Of a stretch of 64,000 bases of DNA, positions 16,509 to 25,506 are shown piece by piece. The stretch is from Saccharopolyspora elongata (GTDB taxonomy: Bacteria > Actinomycetota > Actinomycetes > Mycobacteriales > Pseudonocardiaceae), in assembly GCF_004348985.1 (NCBI RefSeq), contig NZ_SMKW01000012.1:1-64000 (forward strand), written 5' to 3'. The translations under genes were made by a program, and so were the position numbers. The notes under the pieces are model-generated. The model was not told the DNA's origin. It searched no databases and was given only the letters and a program-made list of their open reading frames with translations. Position 1 is the first letter of the stretch, and each line of letters begins with the position of its first letter.

Positions 16509-18140
16509 GTGTACCAACCCGTCACCGCCCCGATCGCGGGCAGCCTCGGCCTGTCCGCCCTCGCCGCGGCGATACCCCTGCTCACCGTGTTCGTGCTACT
16601 CGGCGTCCTGCGCGTGAAGGCGCACCTCGCCGGGGTCGCCGGGCTCGCGGCCGCGCTGCTGGTCGCCGTGCTCGGCTACGGCATGCCGGCCGACCTGGCG
16701 CTGCTCTCCGCAGGCCAGGGCGCCGCCTTCGGCGTGCTACCGATCCTGTGGATCGTCGTCACGGCGATCTGGCTCTACCAGCTGACCGTGCGCAGCTGCC
16801 GCTTCGAGGACCTGCGCGCCTGCTTCGCCCTGCTGTCGCCGGACCCGCGGATCCAGGCCGTGGTGATCGCCTTCTGCTTCGGCGGCCTGCTCGAAGCCCT
16901 GGCGGGCTTCGGCGCGCCGGTCGCGATCACCGGCATGATGCTCGTGGCGGTCGGCTTCCCGCCGCTGCGCACCGCGGTCACCGTGCTGCTGGCCAACACC
17001 GCGCCGGTCGCGTTCGGCGCGCTGAGCACGCCGATCATCACCGCCGGCGAGCTCACCGGGATCCCGTTCGAGCACATCGGTGCGGTCGTCGGCCGGCAGA
17101 CGCCGCTGCTGGCGCTGTTCGTGCCCGTCCTGCTGGTGCTCGTCGTCGACGGGCGGCGCGGCGTGCGGCAGACGTGGCCCGCGGCGCTGGTGACCGGAGC
17201 GGCGTTCGCCGCGGCGCAGTTCGTCTGCGCCAACTACATCTCGGTGCCGCTGACCGACATCGTGTCCTCGCTCGTCGGGGCCGTCGCGCTGGTGGTGCTG
17301 CTGCGGTTCTGGCAGCCGGGCGGCAGCGCCGAGGCCCGCGCCCGCATCACCGGCAGCGCGGAGACCGCCGAGCCGACCACGCAGCGGTTGAGCAGCGGGC
17401 GAATTTTCCTCGCGCTGTTCCCGTATCTGCTGGTGGTCGCGGTGTTCTCGGTCGTCAAACTGTGGAAGCCGGCGGGTGCCGCGCTGGCCGCGACCGACGT
17501 CAAGATCCCGTGGCCCGGCCTGCACGGCGCGCTGCTGTCTGCCTCTGGCGCGCCGTCGAGCACCACGGTGTTCACGCTGAGCTGGTTGTCCTCGCCGGGA
17601 AGTCTGCTGCTGCTCTGCGGTTTCGGTGTCGCACTGACCTACCGGATCTCGCTGCCGGCCGCGCTGTCCGAACTCGGGCGCACCGTGGTGTCGATGCGCT
17701 GGTCGGGGCTGACCATCATCAGCGTTCTCGCGCTGGCCTACGTGATGAACCAGTCCGGGCAGACCACCACGATCGGCATCGCCATCGCCGGGGTCGGCAC
17801 CGCGTTCGTCTTCCTCTCGCCCGTGCTCGGGTGGCTCGGGGTCGCGGTAACCGGCTCGGACACCAGCGCGAACGCGCTGTTCGCGAGCCTGCAGCAGGTG
17901 GCGGCGCAACGCATCGGGGTCGACCCCGCCCTGCTGGTCGCGGCCAACACCTCCGGCGGCGTGATGGGCAAGATGATCAGTCCGCAGAACCTCGCGATCG
18001 TCGCGACCGCGGTCGGCATGGCGGGTTCCGAGGCGACGATCCTGCGCAACGTTCTCAAGTGGAGCGTCGGGCTGCTGCTCGCGTTGTGCGTCCTCGTCTT
18101 CCTGCAGTCCAACGTCCTGTCGTGGATGCTTCCACGGTGA
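16509..18140 (+). CDS. lctP: L-lactate permease
   Basis: A 543-residue LctP family transporter with about 12-14 membrane segments, close to the usual 550 residues. Family features include the early GVLRVKAHLAGVAGLAAALL, the GFGAPVAITGMMLVAVGFPPL region (location about residues 135-158), and the late VTGSDTSANALFASLQ and ANTSGGVMGKMISPQNLAI segments. It imports L-lactate with protons. GTG 16509 has GAGAGG upstream; ATG 16479 is a possible longer start. It leads a unit with lutABC. Confidence 0.92.
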   Translation: MYQPVTAPIAGSLGLSALAAAIPLLTVFVLLGVLRVKAHLAGVAGLAAALLVAVLGYGMPADLALLSAGQGAAFGVLPILWIVVTAIWLYQLTVRSCRFEDLRACFALLSPDPRIQAVVIAFCFGGLLEALAGFGAPVAITGMMLVAVGFPPLRTAVTVLLANTAPVAFGALSTPIITAGELTGIPFEHIGAVVGRQTPLLALFVPVLLVLVVDGRRGVRQTWPAALVTGAAFAAAQFVCANYISVPLTDIVSSLVGAVALVVLLRFWQPGGSAEARARITGSAETAEPTTQRLSSGRIFLALFPYLLVVAVFSVVKLWKPAGAALAATDVKIPWPGLHGALLSASGAPSSTTVFTLSWLSSPGSLLLLCGFGVALTYRISLPAALSELGRTVVSMRWSGLTIISVLALAYVMNQSGQTTTIGIAIAGVGTAFVFLSPVLGWLGVAVTGSDTSANALFASLQQVAAQRIGVDPALLVAANTSGGVMGKMISPQNLAIVATAVGMAGSEATILRNVLKWSVGLLLALCVLVFLQSNVLSWMLPR

Positions 18141-18169
18141 ACGGACGCGAATCGAATGGAGTGATGGGT

Positions 18170-18904
18170 ATGAGGGTGGCGTTGTTCGCTACCTGCCTCG
18201 GGGACGCGATTTTCCCGGCGGCGCCCAAAGCCACGGTGGAGGTCCTGGAGCGGCTCGGCTGCGAGGTCGAGTTCCCGGCCGCGCAGACCTGCTGCGGGCA
18301 GATGCACACCAACACCGGCTACCGCAAGCAGGCGATCTCCTCGGTGCGGACCTTCGTGGACGCCTTCGCCGACTACGACGCCGTGGTCGCCCCGTCCGGA
18401 TCGTGCGTGGCGTCCGTGCGCCACCAGCACGCGATGGTCGCCGAGGGCGACAAGCGGCTCAGCCGCGCCGTCGCAAGCATCGCTCCGCAGGTCCACGAGC
18501 TGTCGGAGTTCCTCGTCGACGTGCTCGGCGTGACCGACGTCGGCGCGTACTTCCCGCACCGGGTGACCTACCACCCCACCTGCCACTCCGCCCGGCTGCT
18601 GCGGGTCAGCGACAAGCCGCTGCGGCTGCTGCGCGCGGTGCGGTCGCTGGAGCTCGCCGAGCTCCCCGCCGCCGAGCAGTGCTGCGGGTTCGGCGGCACC
18701 TTCGCGCTGAAGAACCCGGACGTGTCGGTGGCGATGGGCGCGGACAAGGCGCGGCACGTCCGCGAGACCGATGCGGAGGTGCTCTGCGCCGGGGACGCCT
18801 CGTGCCTGATGCACATCGGGGGGCTGCTGTCCCGGCAGCGCTCCGGGATCCGGGTGATGCACCTGGCCGAGATTCTGGCCTCGACGGAAGGGATCGACCG
18901 GTGA
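18170..18904 (+). CDS. lutA: L-lactate oxidation iron-sulfur protein LutA (LldE)
   Basis: A 244-residue protein with two cysteine-rich CCG domains: TCCGQ near the start (about residue 40) and EQCCGFGG near residue 170, each with an upstream partner cysteine. These resemble the heterodisulfide-reductase CCG motif. LutABC together oxidise L-lactate to pyruvate at the membrane. ATG 18170 is chosen for spacing to GGAG; ATG 18164 is possible. Its stop overlaps lutB (GTGA). Confidence 0.92.
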   Translation: MRVALFATCLGDAIFPAAPKATVEVLERLGCEVEFPAAQTCCGQMHTNTGYRKQAISSVRTFVDAFADYDAVVAPSGSCVASVRHQHAMVAEGDKRLSRAVASIAPQVHELSEFLVDVLGVTDVGAYFPHRVTYHPTCHSARLLRVSDKPLRLLRAVRSLELAELPAAEQCCGFGGTFALKNPDVSVAMGADKARHVRETDAEVLCAGDASCLMHIGGLLSRQRSGIRVMHLAEILASTEGIDR

Positions 18905-20349
18905 CCGGCACCTACCTGGGCATGCCAGCGTTCCCGCAGGCCGCGAAGCGGGAGCTGGCCAACTCGCAGCTGCGGCACAACCTGGCGAACGCGACCTCGA
19001 CGATCCGGGACAAGCGCGCCGGCGTCGTCGGCGAGCTCGACGACTGGGCGGAGCTGCGCGAGGCCGGCGCGGCCATCAAGGCGCACACGCTGTCCAACCT
19101 GGACAACTACCTGGAGCAGTTCGAGGCGGCGGTGACCGCGGCGGGCGGCACCGTGCACTGGGCGCGCGACGCCGCCGAGGCCAACCGGATCGTCGTGGAC
19201 CTGGTGCGGGCCACCGGCGAGCGGGAGGTGGTCAAGGTCAAGTCGATGGCCACCCAGGAGATCGAGCTCAACGAAGCCCTCGAGGCCGCTGGGATCGACG
19301 CCTGGGAGACCGACCTCGCCGAGTTGATCGTCCAACTCGGACACGACACCCCGAGCCACATCCTGGTGCCCGCGATCCACCGCAACCGCGCCGAGATCCG
19401 CGAGATCTTCCAGCGCGAGATGGGCAAGGTCGGCGCGCCCGCGCCCGCGGACCTCACCGACGAGCCCGCCCGGCTGGCCGAGGCCGCCCGTCGGCACCTG
19501 CGGGAGAAGTTCCTGCGCGCCAAGGTCGCCGTCTCCGGCGCGAACTTCGCGGTGGCCGAGACGGGCACGCTGGTGGTCGTGGAGTCCGAGGGCAACGGCC
19601 GGATGTGCCTGACCCTGCCGGAGACGCTGATCAGCGTGGTCGGCATCGAGAAGCTGGTGCCGCGCTGGCAGGACCTGGAGGTGTTCCTGCAGCTGCTGCC
19701 GCGCTCCAGCACCGGCGAGCGGATGAACCCCTACACCTCGACCTGGACCGGCGTCACCGCCGGGGACGGGCCGCAGTCGTTCCACGTGGTGCTGCTGGAC
19801 AACGGCCGCACCAACGCGCTCGCCGACGAGGTCGGCCGCCAGGCGCTGCGCTGCATCCGCTGCTCTGCCTGCCTGAACGTGTGCCCGGTGTACGAGCGCA
19901 CCGGCGGCCACGCCTACGGCTCGGTGTACCCGGGCCCGATCGGCGCGGTGCTGACGCCGCAGCTGCGCGGGACGGCGTCCGAAGTGGACAAATCGCTGCC
20001 GTACGCGTCCTCGTTGTGCGGCGCCTGCTACGACGTGTGCCCGGTCGCGATCAACATCCCCGACCTGCTGGTGCACTTGCGCACCCGGGTCGTCGAGGAG
20101 CACGGCTGGCGGTCCAAGCCGATGGACGCCCTGATGGGCCTGGCGTCCTGGGTGTTCGGCGACGCGAAGCGGCTGGCCGCGGCCGAGAGGGTGGCGGCGC
20201 TGAGCCGCCGGGTCATCGGCCGCAAGGGCACCATCGGCCGGTTGCCCCCACCGCTGTCCCGCTGGACCGATGCGCGGGACGCGCCGGCTCCGGCCGAGGA
20301 ATCCTTCCGCTCCTGGTGGGAGCGCAACCGAGGAGGCGAGTCGCGATGA
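18901..20349 (+). CDS. lutB: L-lactate oxidation iron-sulfur protein LutB (LldF)
   Basis: A 482-residue protein. It has an N-terminal LUD domain, with VKVKSMATQEIELNEALE and VAVSGANFAVAETGTLV segments, then two 4Fe-4S motifs, CIRCSACLNVCP and CGACYDVCP, and a C-terminal helical tail. It is the electron-transfer subunit of the LutABC complex. The GTG start overlaps the lutA stop and its own stop overlaps lutC. Confidence 0.93.
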   Translation: MTGTYLGMPAFPQAAKRELANSQLRHNLANATSTIRDKRAGVVGELDDWAELREAGAAIKAHTLSNLDNYLEQFEAAVTAAGGTVHWARDAAEANRIVVDLVRATGEREVVKVKSMATQEIELNEALEAAGIDAWETDLAELIVQLGHDTPSHILVPAIHRNRAEIREIFQREMGKVGAPAPADLTDEPARLAEAARRHLREKFLRAKVAVSGANFAVAETGTLVVVESEGNGRMCLTLPETLISVVGIEKLVPRWQDLEVFLQLLPRSSTGERMNPYTSTWTGVTAGDGPQSFHVVLLDNGRTNALADEVGRQALRCIRCSACLNVCPVYERTGGHAYGSVYPGPIGAVLTPQLRGTASEVDKSLPYASSLCGACYDVCPVAINIPDLLVHLRTRVVEEHGWRSKPMDALMGLASWVFGDAKRLAAAERVAALSRRVIGRKGTIGRLPPPLSRWTDARDAPAPAEESFRSWWERNRGGESR

Positions 20350-20987
20350 GTGCGGGGAATTCGGCGCGCGAGGCGATCCTGGGCCGGGTGCGCTCGGCGC
20401 TGGTGCAGACGGAGCGGGTTCCGGTGTCGAGCATTCCGCGCGACTACCGCACCGAACGCCCGGCGGCGGATCTGGTGGGCCTGTTCTGCGAGCGGGTCGC
20501 GGACTACCGGGCGACGGTGGAGCGGGTCGAGCCGGGCGGGCTGCCCGCCGCGATCGTGGCCGCCGCGCGCGCCGCGGGTGCCCGCCGGGTACTCGCCCCA
20601 ACTGGGGTACCACAACAGTGGTATGACGCGCTGAGCTCGGAGTTCGGGCAAGTGGACGACGGATCGGACATCGACACGGCGGGATTGGAGCGCATCGACG
20701 CCGTGATCACCACGGCCGTGGTGGGCATCGCCGAGACGGGCACCATCGTGCTCGATCATGGCCCCGGCCAGGGGCGCCGGGCGGCGACGCTGGTGCCGGA
20801 CGTGCACATCTGCGTCGTCGGGGAATCCCAGGTCGCCGACGACGTCCCGACCGCGCTGCGCCGGCTGGACCCGACCCGGCCGATGACGTTCATCAGCGGC
20901 CCGTCCGCCACCAGCGACATCGAGCTCAACCGGGTCGAGGGCGTGCACGGCCCCCGGACCCTCCACGTCCTGGTCACCCCGGGCTGA
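20346..20987 (+). CDS. lutC: L-lactate oxidation protein LutC (LldG)
   Basis: A 213-residue LUD-domain protein that completes the LutABC complex. The LUD signature VGIAETGTIVLDHGPGQGRRAATLVPDVHI occupies about residues 125-155, and RPMTFISGPSATSDIEL the late segment. ATG 20346 overlaps the lutB stop (ATGA). A perfect 8-bp hairpin follows at 21001-21029, probably ending the lactate transcript. Confidence 0.92.
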   Translation: MSAGNSAREAILGRVRSALVQTERVPVSSIPRDYRTERPAADLVGLFCERVADYRATVERVEPGGLPAAIVAAARAAGARRVLAPTGVPQQWYDALSSEFGQVDDGSDIDTAGLERIDAVITTAVVGIAETGTIVLDHGPGQGRRAATLVPDVHICVVGESQVADDVPTALRRLDPTRPMTFISGPSATSDIELNRVEGVHGPRTLHVLVTPG

Positions 20988-21000
20988 GATCGCCTCCCGG

Positions 21001-21029
21001 ACCGGCCGCACGACCGAGTGACGGCCGGT
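21001..21029 (+). terminator. Hairpin after lutC
   Basis: ACCGGCCG at 21001-21008 pairs perfectly with CGGCCGGT at 21022-21029 across a 13-nt loop. There is no U-tract, which is common for terminators in GC-rich actinomycetes. It lies 13 nt after the lutC stop and just before the palindrome of the next gene. Confidence 0.5.
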
Positions 21030-21030
21030 G

Positions 21031-21053
21031 CACACTGATCGTCGATCAGTGTG
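21031..21053. promoter_or_regulatory. 23-bp perfect palindrome before flavin monooxygenase gene
   Basis: The arm CACACTGATCG (21031-21041), a central T, and CGATCAGTGTG (21043-21053) form an 11+1+11 perfect dyad. It ends 3 nt before the ribosome-binding site of the gene at 21069, where a repressor would block transcription or early elongation. No regulator gene sits directly beside it; the nearest are the Lrp-like gene at 22641 and the lactate regulator, neither an obvious match. Confidence 0.6.
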
Positions 21054-21068
21054 ATTTGGAGGTCGACC

Positions 21069-22247
21069 ATGGGGACCGGTGCGCGGGCGGATCTCGTCGA
21101 GCGGGCGGCGGCGCTGCGGCCGCTGCTGGAGCAGCATCGGGCCGAAGGCGAACAGGAACGGCGGCTCGCCGACGAGTCGATCGCCGCGCTCGACGAGGCG
21201 GGCCTGTTCCGCGCGTGGGTGCCGCGCCGGTTCGGCGGACTGGAAACCGACCTGCGCACCATCATGGACGCCACCGCCGAGGTCACCCGGGGTGACGCCG
21301 CCGCGGGCTGGCTGGTACTGATCCTCGGCTGTGGCGACTGGCTGACCGGCCTCTTCCCCGACCAGGCGCAGGAAGAGGTCTTCGGCGCCGACCCGGACAC
21401 CAAGGTGTGCCAGGTGCTCACGCCGAAGGCATCCGCCGAGCGGGTCGACGGGGGCTGGCAGGTCAGCGGCAGCTGGGCGCCGGCCTCCGGCTGCCTGCAC
21501 TCCGGCTGGGCCATGCTCGGCATGTCGTTGCCGGCGCACGGCGACGAGCCGGCGGACGCCGCGTTCGGGCTGGTCCCGATGAGCGAGCTGCGCGTCAAGG
21601 ACACGTGGTTCACCCTCGGCATGCGCGGCACCGGCAGCAACCTGCTGATCGGCGAGAACGTGTTCGTCCCCGACCACCGGCTGCTGCGCCGGGGGCCGGC
21701 GACGCGGGGCGTGTTCACGCGCCGCCGCAACGATTCCCCGCGCTACCGCACCGCCGTGGTCCCGACGCTGGCGACGTTCCTGATCGCCCCGCTGCTCGGC
21801 ATGGCCGAGGAGGCGCTGGACCACGTGCTGTCGCAGGCCGGCCGCAAGGGCATCGCGTTCACCAGCTACCAGCGGCAGCGCGATTCGACCGCGTTCCAGC
21901 TGGCCGTGGCGGAGGCGTCGACGAAGATCGACGTCGCCCGGCTGATCGCGGACCGGTCGGCGGCGGTGGTCGACGGCCACGCGCTGTCCGGGACCCACCC
22001 GGGCTACCTGGAGCGCGCCCGGCTGCGGCAGCATTCCAGCCACGCGATCCAGCAGTGCCGCGAAGCCGTCGACGGGCTCGTCTCCGCCTACGGTGCGTCG
22101 GCGCTGTCCGAATCGGACCCGTTGCACGCGATCCTGCGCGACGTCCAGACCGCCGCCCGGCACGCGCTCGCCCACCCGGCCAGCAACGCGGAGCTGTTCG
22201 GCCGGGCGCTCCTCGACGTCGAGCCCAACATCACCGAGATGATCTGA
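21069..22247 (+). CDS. Acyl-CoA dehydrogenase-fold flavin-dependent monooxygenase (HsaA/type 2 family)
   Basis: A 392-residue protein with the acyl-CoA dehydrogenase fold and the type-2 C-terminal domain typical of two-component flavin hydroxylases rather than true dehydrogenases. N-terminal segments (RRLADESIAALDEAGLFRAWVPRRFGG, location about 33-60) and the central GSWAPASGC and FTLGMRGTGSN resemble HsaA-like and pigment-hydroxylase enzymes. The reduced flavin would come from a separate reductase, not seen nearby. TTGGAGG precedes ATG 21069. The substrate is unknown; an aromatic is plausible. Confidence 0.75.
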   Translation: MGTGARADLVERAAALRPLLEQHRAEGEQERRLADESIAALDEAGLFRAWVPRRFGGLETDLRTIMDATAEVTRGDAAAGWLVLILGCGDWLTGLFPDQAQEEVFGADPDTKVCQVLTPKASAERVDGGWQVSGSWAPASGCLHSGWAMLGMSLPAHGDEPADAAFGLVPMSELRVKDTWFTLGMRGTGSNLLIGENVFVPDHRLLRRGPATRGVFTRRRNDSPRYRTAVVPTLATFLIAPLLGMAEEALDHVLSQAGRKGIAFTSYQRQRDSTAFQLAVAEASTKIDVARLIADRSAAVVDGHALSGTHPGYLERARLRQHSSHAIQQCREAVDGLVSAYGASALSESDPLHAILRDVQTAARHALAHPASNAELFGRALLDVEPNITEMI

Positions 22248-22374
22248 CGACTTCCCTTCCGGCCACACGATCCAGTGACAGCAGGAACCTCGTTCCGGGC
22301 ATCCTGGTCGAAGCGGTGTCGTCGCCGATGAGGCGCCGGTCACGGCATTGCTGGTCCGAAGAAGGGAGCTTCGC

Positions 22375-22587
22375 GTGGCAGAGATCCGGGTCCGGCTGCG
22401 CGGTGGGCCGGAGGACGGCCACGAGGTCGCCGTTTCCGCGGACGTGTCGGGCAAACCGGTACCGCGCATCACGTTCCCCGCGCGGGCCCGCAATTCCCAG
22501 GCCGTGCCGCCACTGCTGATCTACGAGCGCGGCAGGAGGCGACCGGACGGCACCTGGGAATTCGACTACGTCGGCGCGGAGACCTGA
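22375..22587 (+). CDS. Small hypothetical protein (70 aa)
   Basis: A 70-residue protein with a good ribosome-binding site (GAAGGGAG at 22361-22368) before GTG 22375. It looks like a small beta-rich fold: RVRLRGGPEDGHEV at the start, LLIYERGRRRPDG and WEFDYVG at the end. No membrane segment, cysteines or known motif is visible, and I do not recognise a family. It stands alone between the monooxygenase gene and the convergent Lrp gene. Confidence 0.55.
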   Translation: MAEIRVRLRGGPEDGHEVAVSADVSGKPVPRITFPARARNSQAVPPLLIYERGRRRPDGTWEFDYVGAET

Positions 22588-22640
22588 GGCGCGGCGGTTT
22601 CCGTGGGAATCGGCACTCCGGTTTCCGCCGAAATCGCCGA

Positions 22641-23618
22641 CTACGCCAGCCGGACCCCCTCGCGGGGCAGCCAGTAGCGGGTCAGCACCCGGAGGACGAC
22701 GGCCACCTCGACGGACTTGATGCCCTCCAGCGCGGCCAGGTCGCCGGTGAGCAGGCCCGCGAGGTCGTCCTCGTCGCGGAACGCCCCGTGGTAGATCATC
22801 GACGCCGTTCCCGCCACTGTGGACACGAAGCGCGCCGTGGGGTGGCGGCCCAGTTCGGCGGCGATGCCGGTGATCGCGCGCAGCTCGGTGGTCAGCGAGA
22901 TCACCGCCTCCAGCGGATAGCCGAGCACCGCCGGTTCGATCTCGACGCGCGGGATCACGATGCCGCGCTCCAGCAGGGACTGGGCGATGCGGTAGGCGGT
23001 GGACTGGCTCAGGTCGAGGCGGCGCGCGATGTCGGCTGCGCTGGCCCGGCCGTCCTCCTGCAGCGCCCGCGCCACGCGCCGCTCGTCCTCGCCGAGCTCC
23101 GCCCGGACGTCCTGCCGGACGGCCGGGTTCTCCGCGCGCAGCCGGGTTTCCTGCTCGTGTGTGAGCCGGTCCAGCTGCCAGGTCGCCGCCGAGGCGTAGG
23201 AGCGCAGCGCGATCTCGGTGTGGCTGGCGGCGACGCCGGGGATGCCGCCGACGCGCTCGGTGATCAGGTCCGCGTTGGCGGCGCGGTCGGCCGGTTGCAG
23301 GATGCAGTAGACGTCGGACCGCCCCGAGGTGATCGCCGCGAACTGCGTTTCCGGCAGCGCCGCGACCTCGCGGGCCACCTGCCCGGCCGCGCCAGGCTGC
23401 GCGGAGATCCACAGGTGCTGCGGGTGCGCGGGCTGCACCGACCAGTTCAGCTGGCCGATCACCTTCAGCAGCCGCGCCTCGACCAGCCGGGTCAGCCGCC
23501 GGCTGACGGTGCTGGCCGCCATGTCCAGGACGTCGGCCAGCAGCCGCACACCGGCGCGCGGCGCGCGTTGCAGTGCCGCGACCAGGTCGAGGTCGGCGGC
23601 GTCCAGGGACTCGGCCAT
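22641..23618 (-). CDS. Lrp/AsnC family regulator, double-module form
   Basis: A 325-residue regulator with two AsnC modules in tandem, twice the usual 150-residue length. The first winged helix is near residues 5-50 (LLADVLDMAASTVSRRLTRLVEARLL), the second near 175-220 (SAADIARRLDLSQSTAYRIAQSLLERG), each followed by a RAM/ligand-like domain. The start is set at ATG 23618, dropping a proline-rich extension. It is divergent from the AbgT transporter gene, so it probably controls uptake and hydrolysis of its substrate; double AsnC proteins are common in actinomycetes. Confidence 0.85.
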   Translation of the reverse strand: MAESLDAADLDLVAALQRAPRAGVRLLADVLDMAASTVSRRLTRLVEARLLKVIGQLNWSVQPAHPQHLWISAQPGAAGQVAREVAALPETQFAAITSGRSDVYCILQPADRAANADLITERVGGIPGVAASHTEIALRSYASAATWQLDRLTHEQETRLRAENPAVRQDVRAELGEDERRVARALQEDGRASAADIARRLDLSQSTAYRIAQSLLERGIVIPRVEIEPAVLGYPLEAVISLTTELRAITGIAAELGRHPTARFVSTVAGTASMIYHGAFRDEDDLAGLLTGDLAALEGIKSVEVAVVLRVLTRYWLPREGVRLA

Positions 23619-23839
23619 ACCGGTGATCGTACGGCGCGGTACTCCCGCTCCCGGGACGTGCGGCGGTCGCGACACGACAACCTCCCCTCGGACGAATCAT
23701 CCCCACTCGGGCGACCACGCCGAATGAATACATCGATCATAAGCTGGCCATTGACTGATTGTTCCATCGACACGTAGCGTTCCGGCCATCCTCGCCGGCG
23801 GCCGATCGCGCTCCGGCCCTCGCCCCAGGAGGTCGCAGC

Positions 23840-25378
23840 GTGCGTGGCACCGCCCGAACCCCCAGCCGGTCCACCGGCGTGCTGGTCCGCTTCCTCTCGG
23901 GGATCGAACGTGCCGGAAACGTGCTGCCGCACCCGTTCTGGCTGTTCGGCATCCTCAGCGCGGTGCTGGCGGCACTGAGCTGGGGGCTGCACGCGCTCGG
24001 CGCCACCGCGATCTCCCCCGCCGACGGCAAGACCGTCGCGGTCCGCAGCCTGATCTCCATCGACGGCGTCCGCACCGCGGTCTCCGGCGTGGTGGAGAAC
24101 TTCGTGACGTTCCCGCCGCTGGGCACCGCGCTGGTCACCATGATCGGCGTCGCGGTCGCCGACAAGGCGGGCCTGCTGACCACGATGCTGCGGGCCGCGG
24201 TGATCCGGGTGCCCCGGCGCTGGGTGACCTTCGCGCTGGCGTTCACCGGCATGATCGCGCACGTCGCCTCCGATGCCGCCTACATCGTGCTGATCCCGTT
24301 GGGCGCCATCGTCTTCCGCGCGGTCGGGCGCAGCCCGGTGCTGGGCATCGTGGTGGCGCTGGTGGCCATCTCGGCGGGCACCGACGCCAGCCCGCTGATC
24401 ACGCCGACCGACGTCATCCTGTCCGGGCTGACCACCGCGGCCGCCGGGACGCTGGACCCGGCGTACGTCGTCAGCCCGGTGGCGAACTACTTCTTCTCCG
24501 CGGTCTCCTCGGTGCTGCTGTCCGCCGTGATCACCCTGGTGGTCGAGGGGTTCCTGGCCAGGCGGGTGGAAACCGGCGAGGACGACGCCGATGTCGAGCA
24601 CGACGACTCGGCGCTCGAACTCACCCCGCAGCAGCGCCGCGGCCTGCGCAACGCGGGCATCGCCGCGCTGGTCTACGTCGCGGCGCTGGTGGTCGCGACG
24701 CTCCCGACCGGCTCGCCGCTGCGCGGAGCGGACGGTTCGCTGCTGGATTCGCCGCTGCTGTCGGGCATCGCGATCGTGCTGTCGCTGCTGTTCATGATCA
24801 CCGGTACCGCCTACGGCATCGCGGTCGGCGAGATCCGCCGCAGCCGGGACGTGCCGGACCTGATGACGCAGGGCCTGCGCGACATCGCGCCGATCCTGAT
24901 GCTGTTCTTCGCCGTCTCGCAGTTCCTGGCCTACTTCAAGTGGACCAAGATCGGCGAGGTCACCGCGATCCACGGCGCGGCGCTGCTGAAGTCCCTCGGC
25001 GCGCACAGCCTGCTGATCTTCCTCGGCATCCTGGTGCTGGTCAGCCTGATCAACCTGGTGGTCACCAGCGGTTCGGCGCAGTGGGCGCTGGTCGCGCCGG
25101 TGTTCGTGCCGATGCTGATGCTGCTGGACATCCCGCCGGAGACGACCCAGGCGCTGTACCGCATCGCCGACTCCTGCACGAACGTGATCACCCCGATGAG
25201 CCCGTATTTCGTGATGGCGCTCGGATTCGTCCAGCGCTACCGGCGGAACGCGGGCATCGGCACCCTCGCGTCGATGACCATCCCGCTGGCGTTCTCGATG
25301 CTCGTGGTCTGGACCCTGCTGTTCTTCGCCTGGTGGGCGCTGGGAATTCCGCTCGGCCCCGGCGCCCCTGTCCGCTAG
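23840..25378 (+). CDS. AbgT family transporter
   Basis: A 512-residue carrier with about 11-13 membrane segments. The N-terminal IERAGNVLPHPFWLFGILSAVLAALS, the DASPLITPTDVILSGLTTAA region and the late NLVVTSGSAQWALVAPVFVPM and SCTNVITPMSPYFVMALGF segments are typical of AbgT (locations given as segments along the chain). AbgT members import p-aminobenzoyl-glutamate, and some export sulfonamides. AGGAGG at 23827-23832 fixes GTG 23840. A metal-dependent amidohydrolase follows, so import of an amide substrate and its cleavage is a reasonable inference. Confidence 0.88.
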   Translation: MRGTARTPSRSTGVLVRFLSGIERAGNVLPHPFWLFGILSAVLAALSWGLHALGATAISPADGKTVAVRSLISIDGVRTAVSGVVENFVTFPPLGTALVTMIGVAVADKAGLLTTMLRAAVIRVPRRWVTFALAFTGMIAHVASDAAYIVLIPLGAIVFRAVGRSPVLGIVVALVAISAGTDASPLITPTDVILSGLTTAAAGTLDPAYVVSPVANYFFSAVSSVLLSAVITLVVEGFLARRVETGEDDADVEHDDSALELTPQQRRGLRNAGIAALVYVAALVVATLPTGSPLRGADGSLLDSPLLSGIAIVLSLLFMITGTAYGIAVGEIRRSRDVPDLMTQGLRDIAPILMLFFAVSQFLAYFKWTKIGEVTAIHGAALLKSLGAHSLLIFLGILVLVSLINLVVTSGSAQWALVAPVFVPMLMLLDIPPETTQALYRIADSCTNVITPMSPYFVMALGFVQRYRRNAGIGTLASMTIPLAFSMLVVWTLLFFAWWALGIPLGPGAPVR

Positions 25379-25506
25379 GACGCTTCCAGTGTCGTTTCTC
25401 GTAGCGGTGCAAGTAGCGGAACCTCAGATGCCGCCTCGGTCCGGGATCCCCGACTCATGTACGTCCGGATTCCCGCTGTCTCCAATCAAATGCTGAAAGG
25501 ACGCTC

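Noticed and set aside
20028-22493. 821-codon minus-strand open frame opposite lutB, lutC and the monooxygenase gene
   Set aside because: Shadow frame; it would cover three well-supported plus-strand genes and has no recognisable domain.
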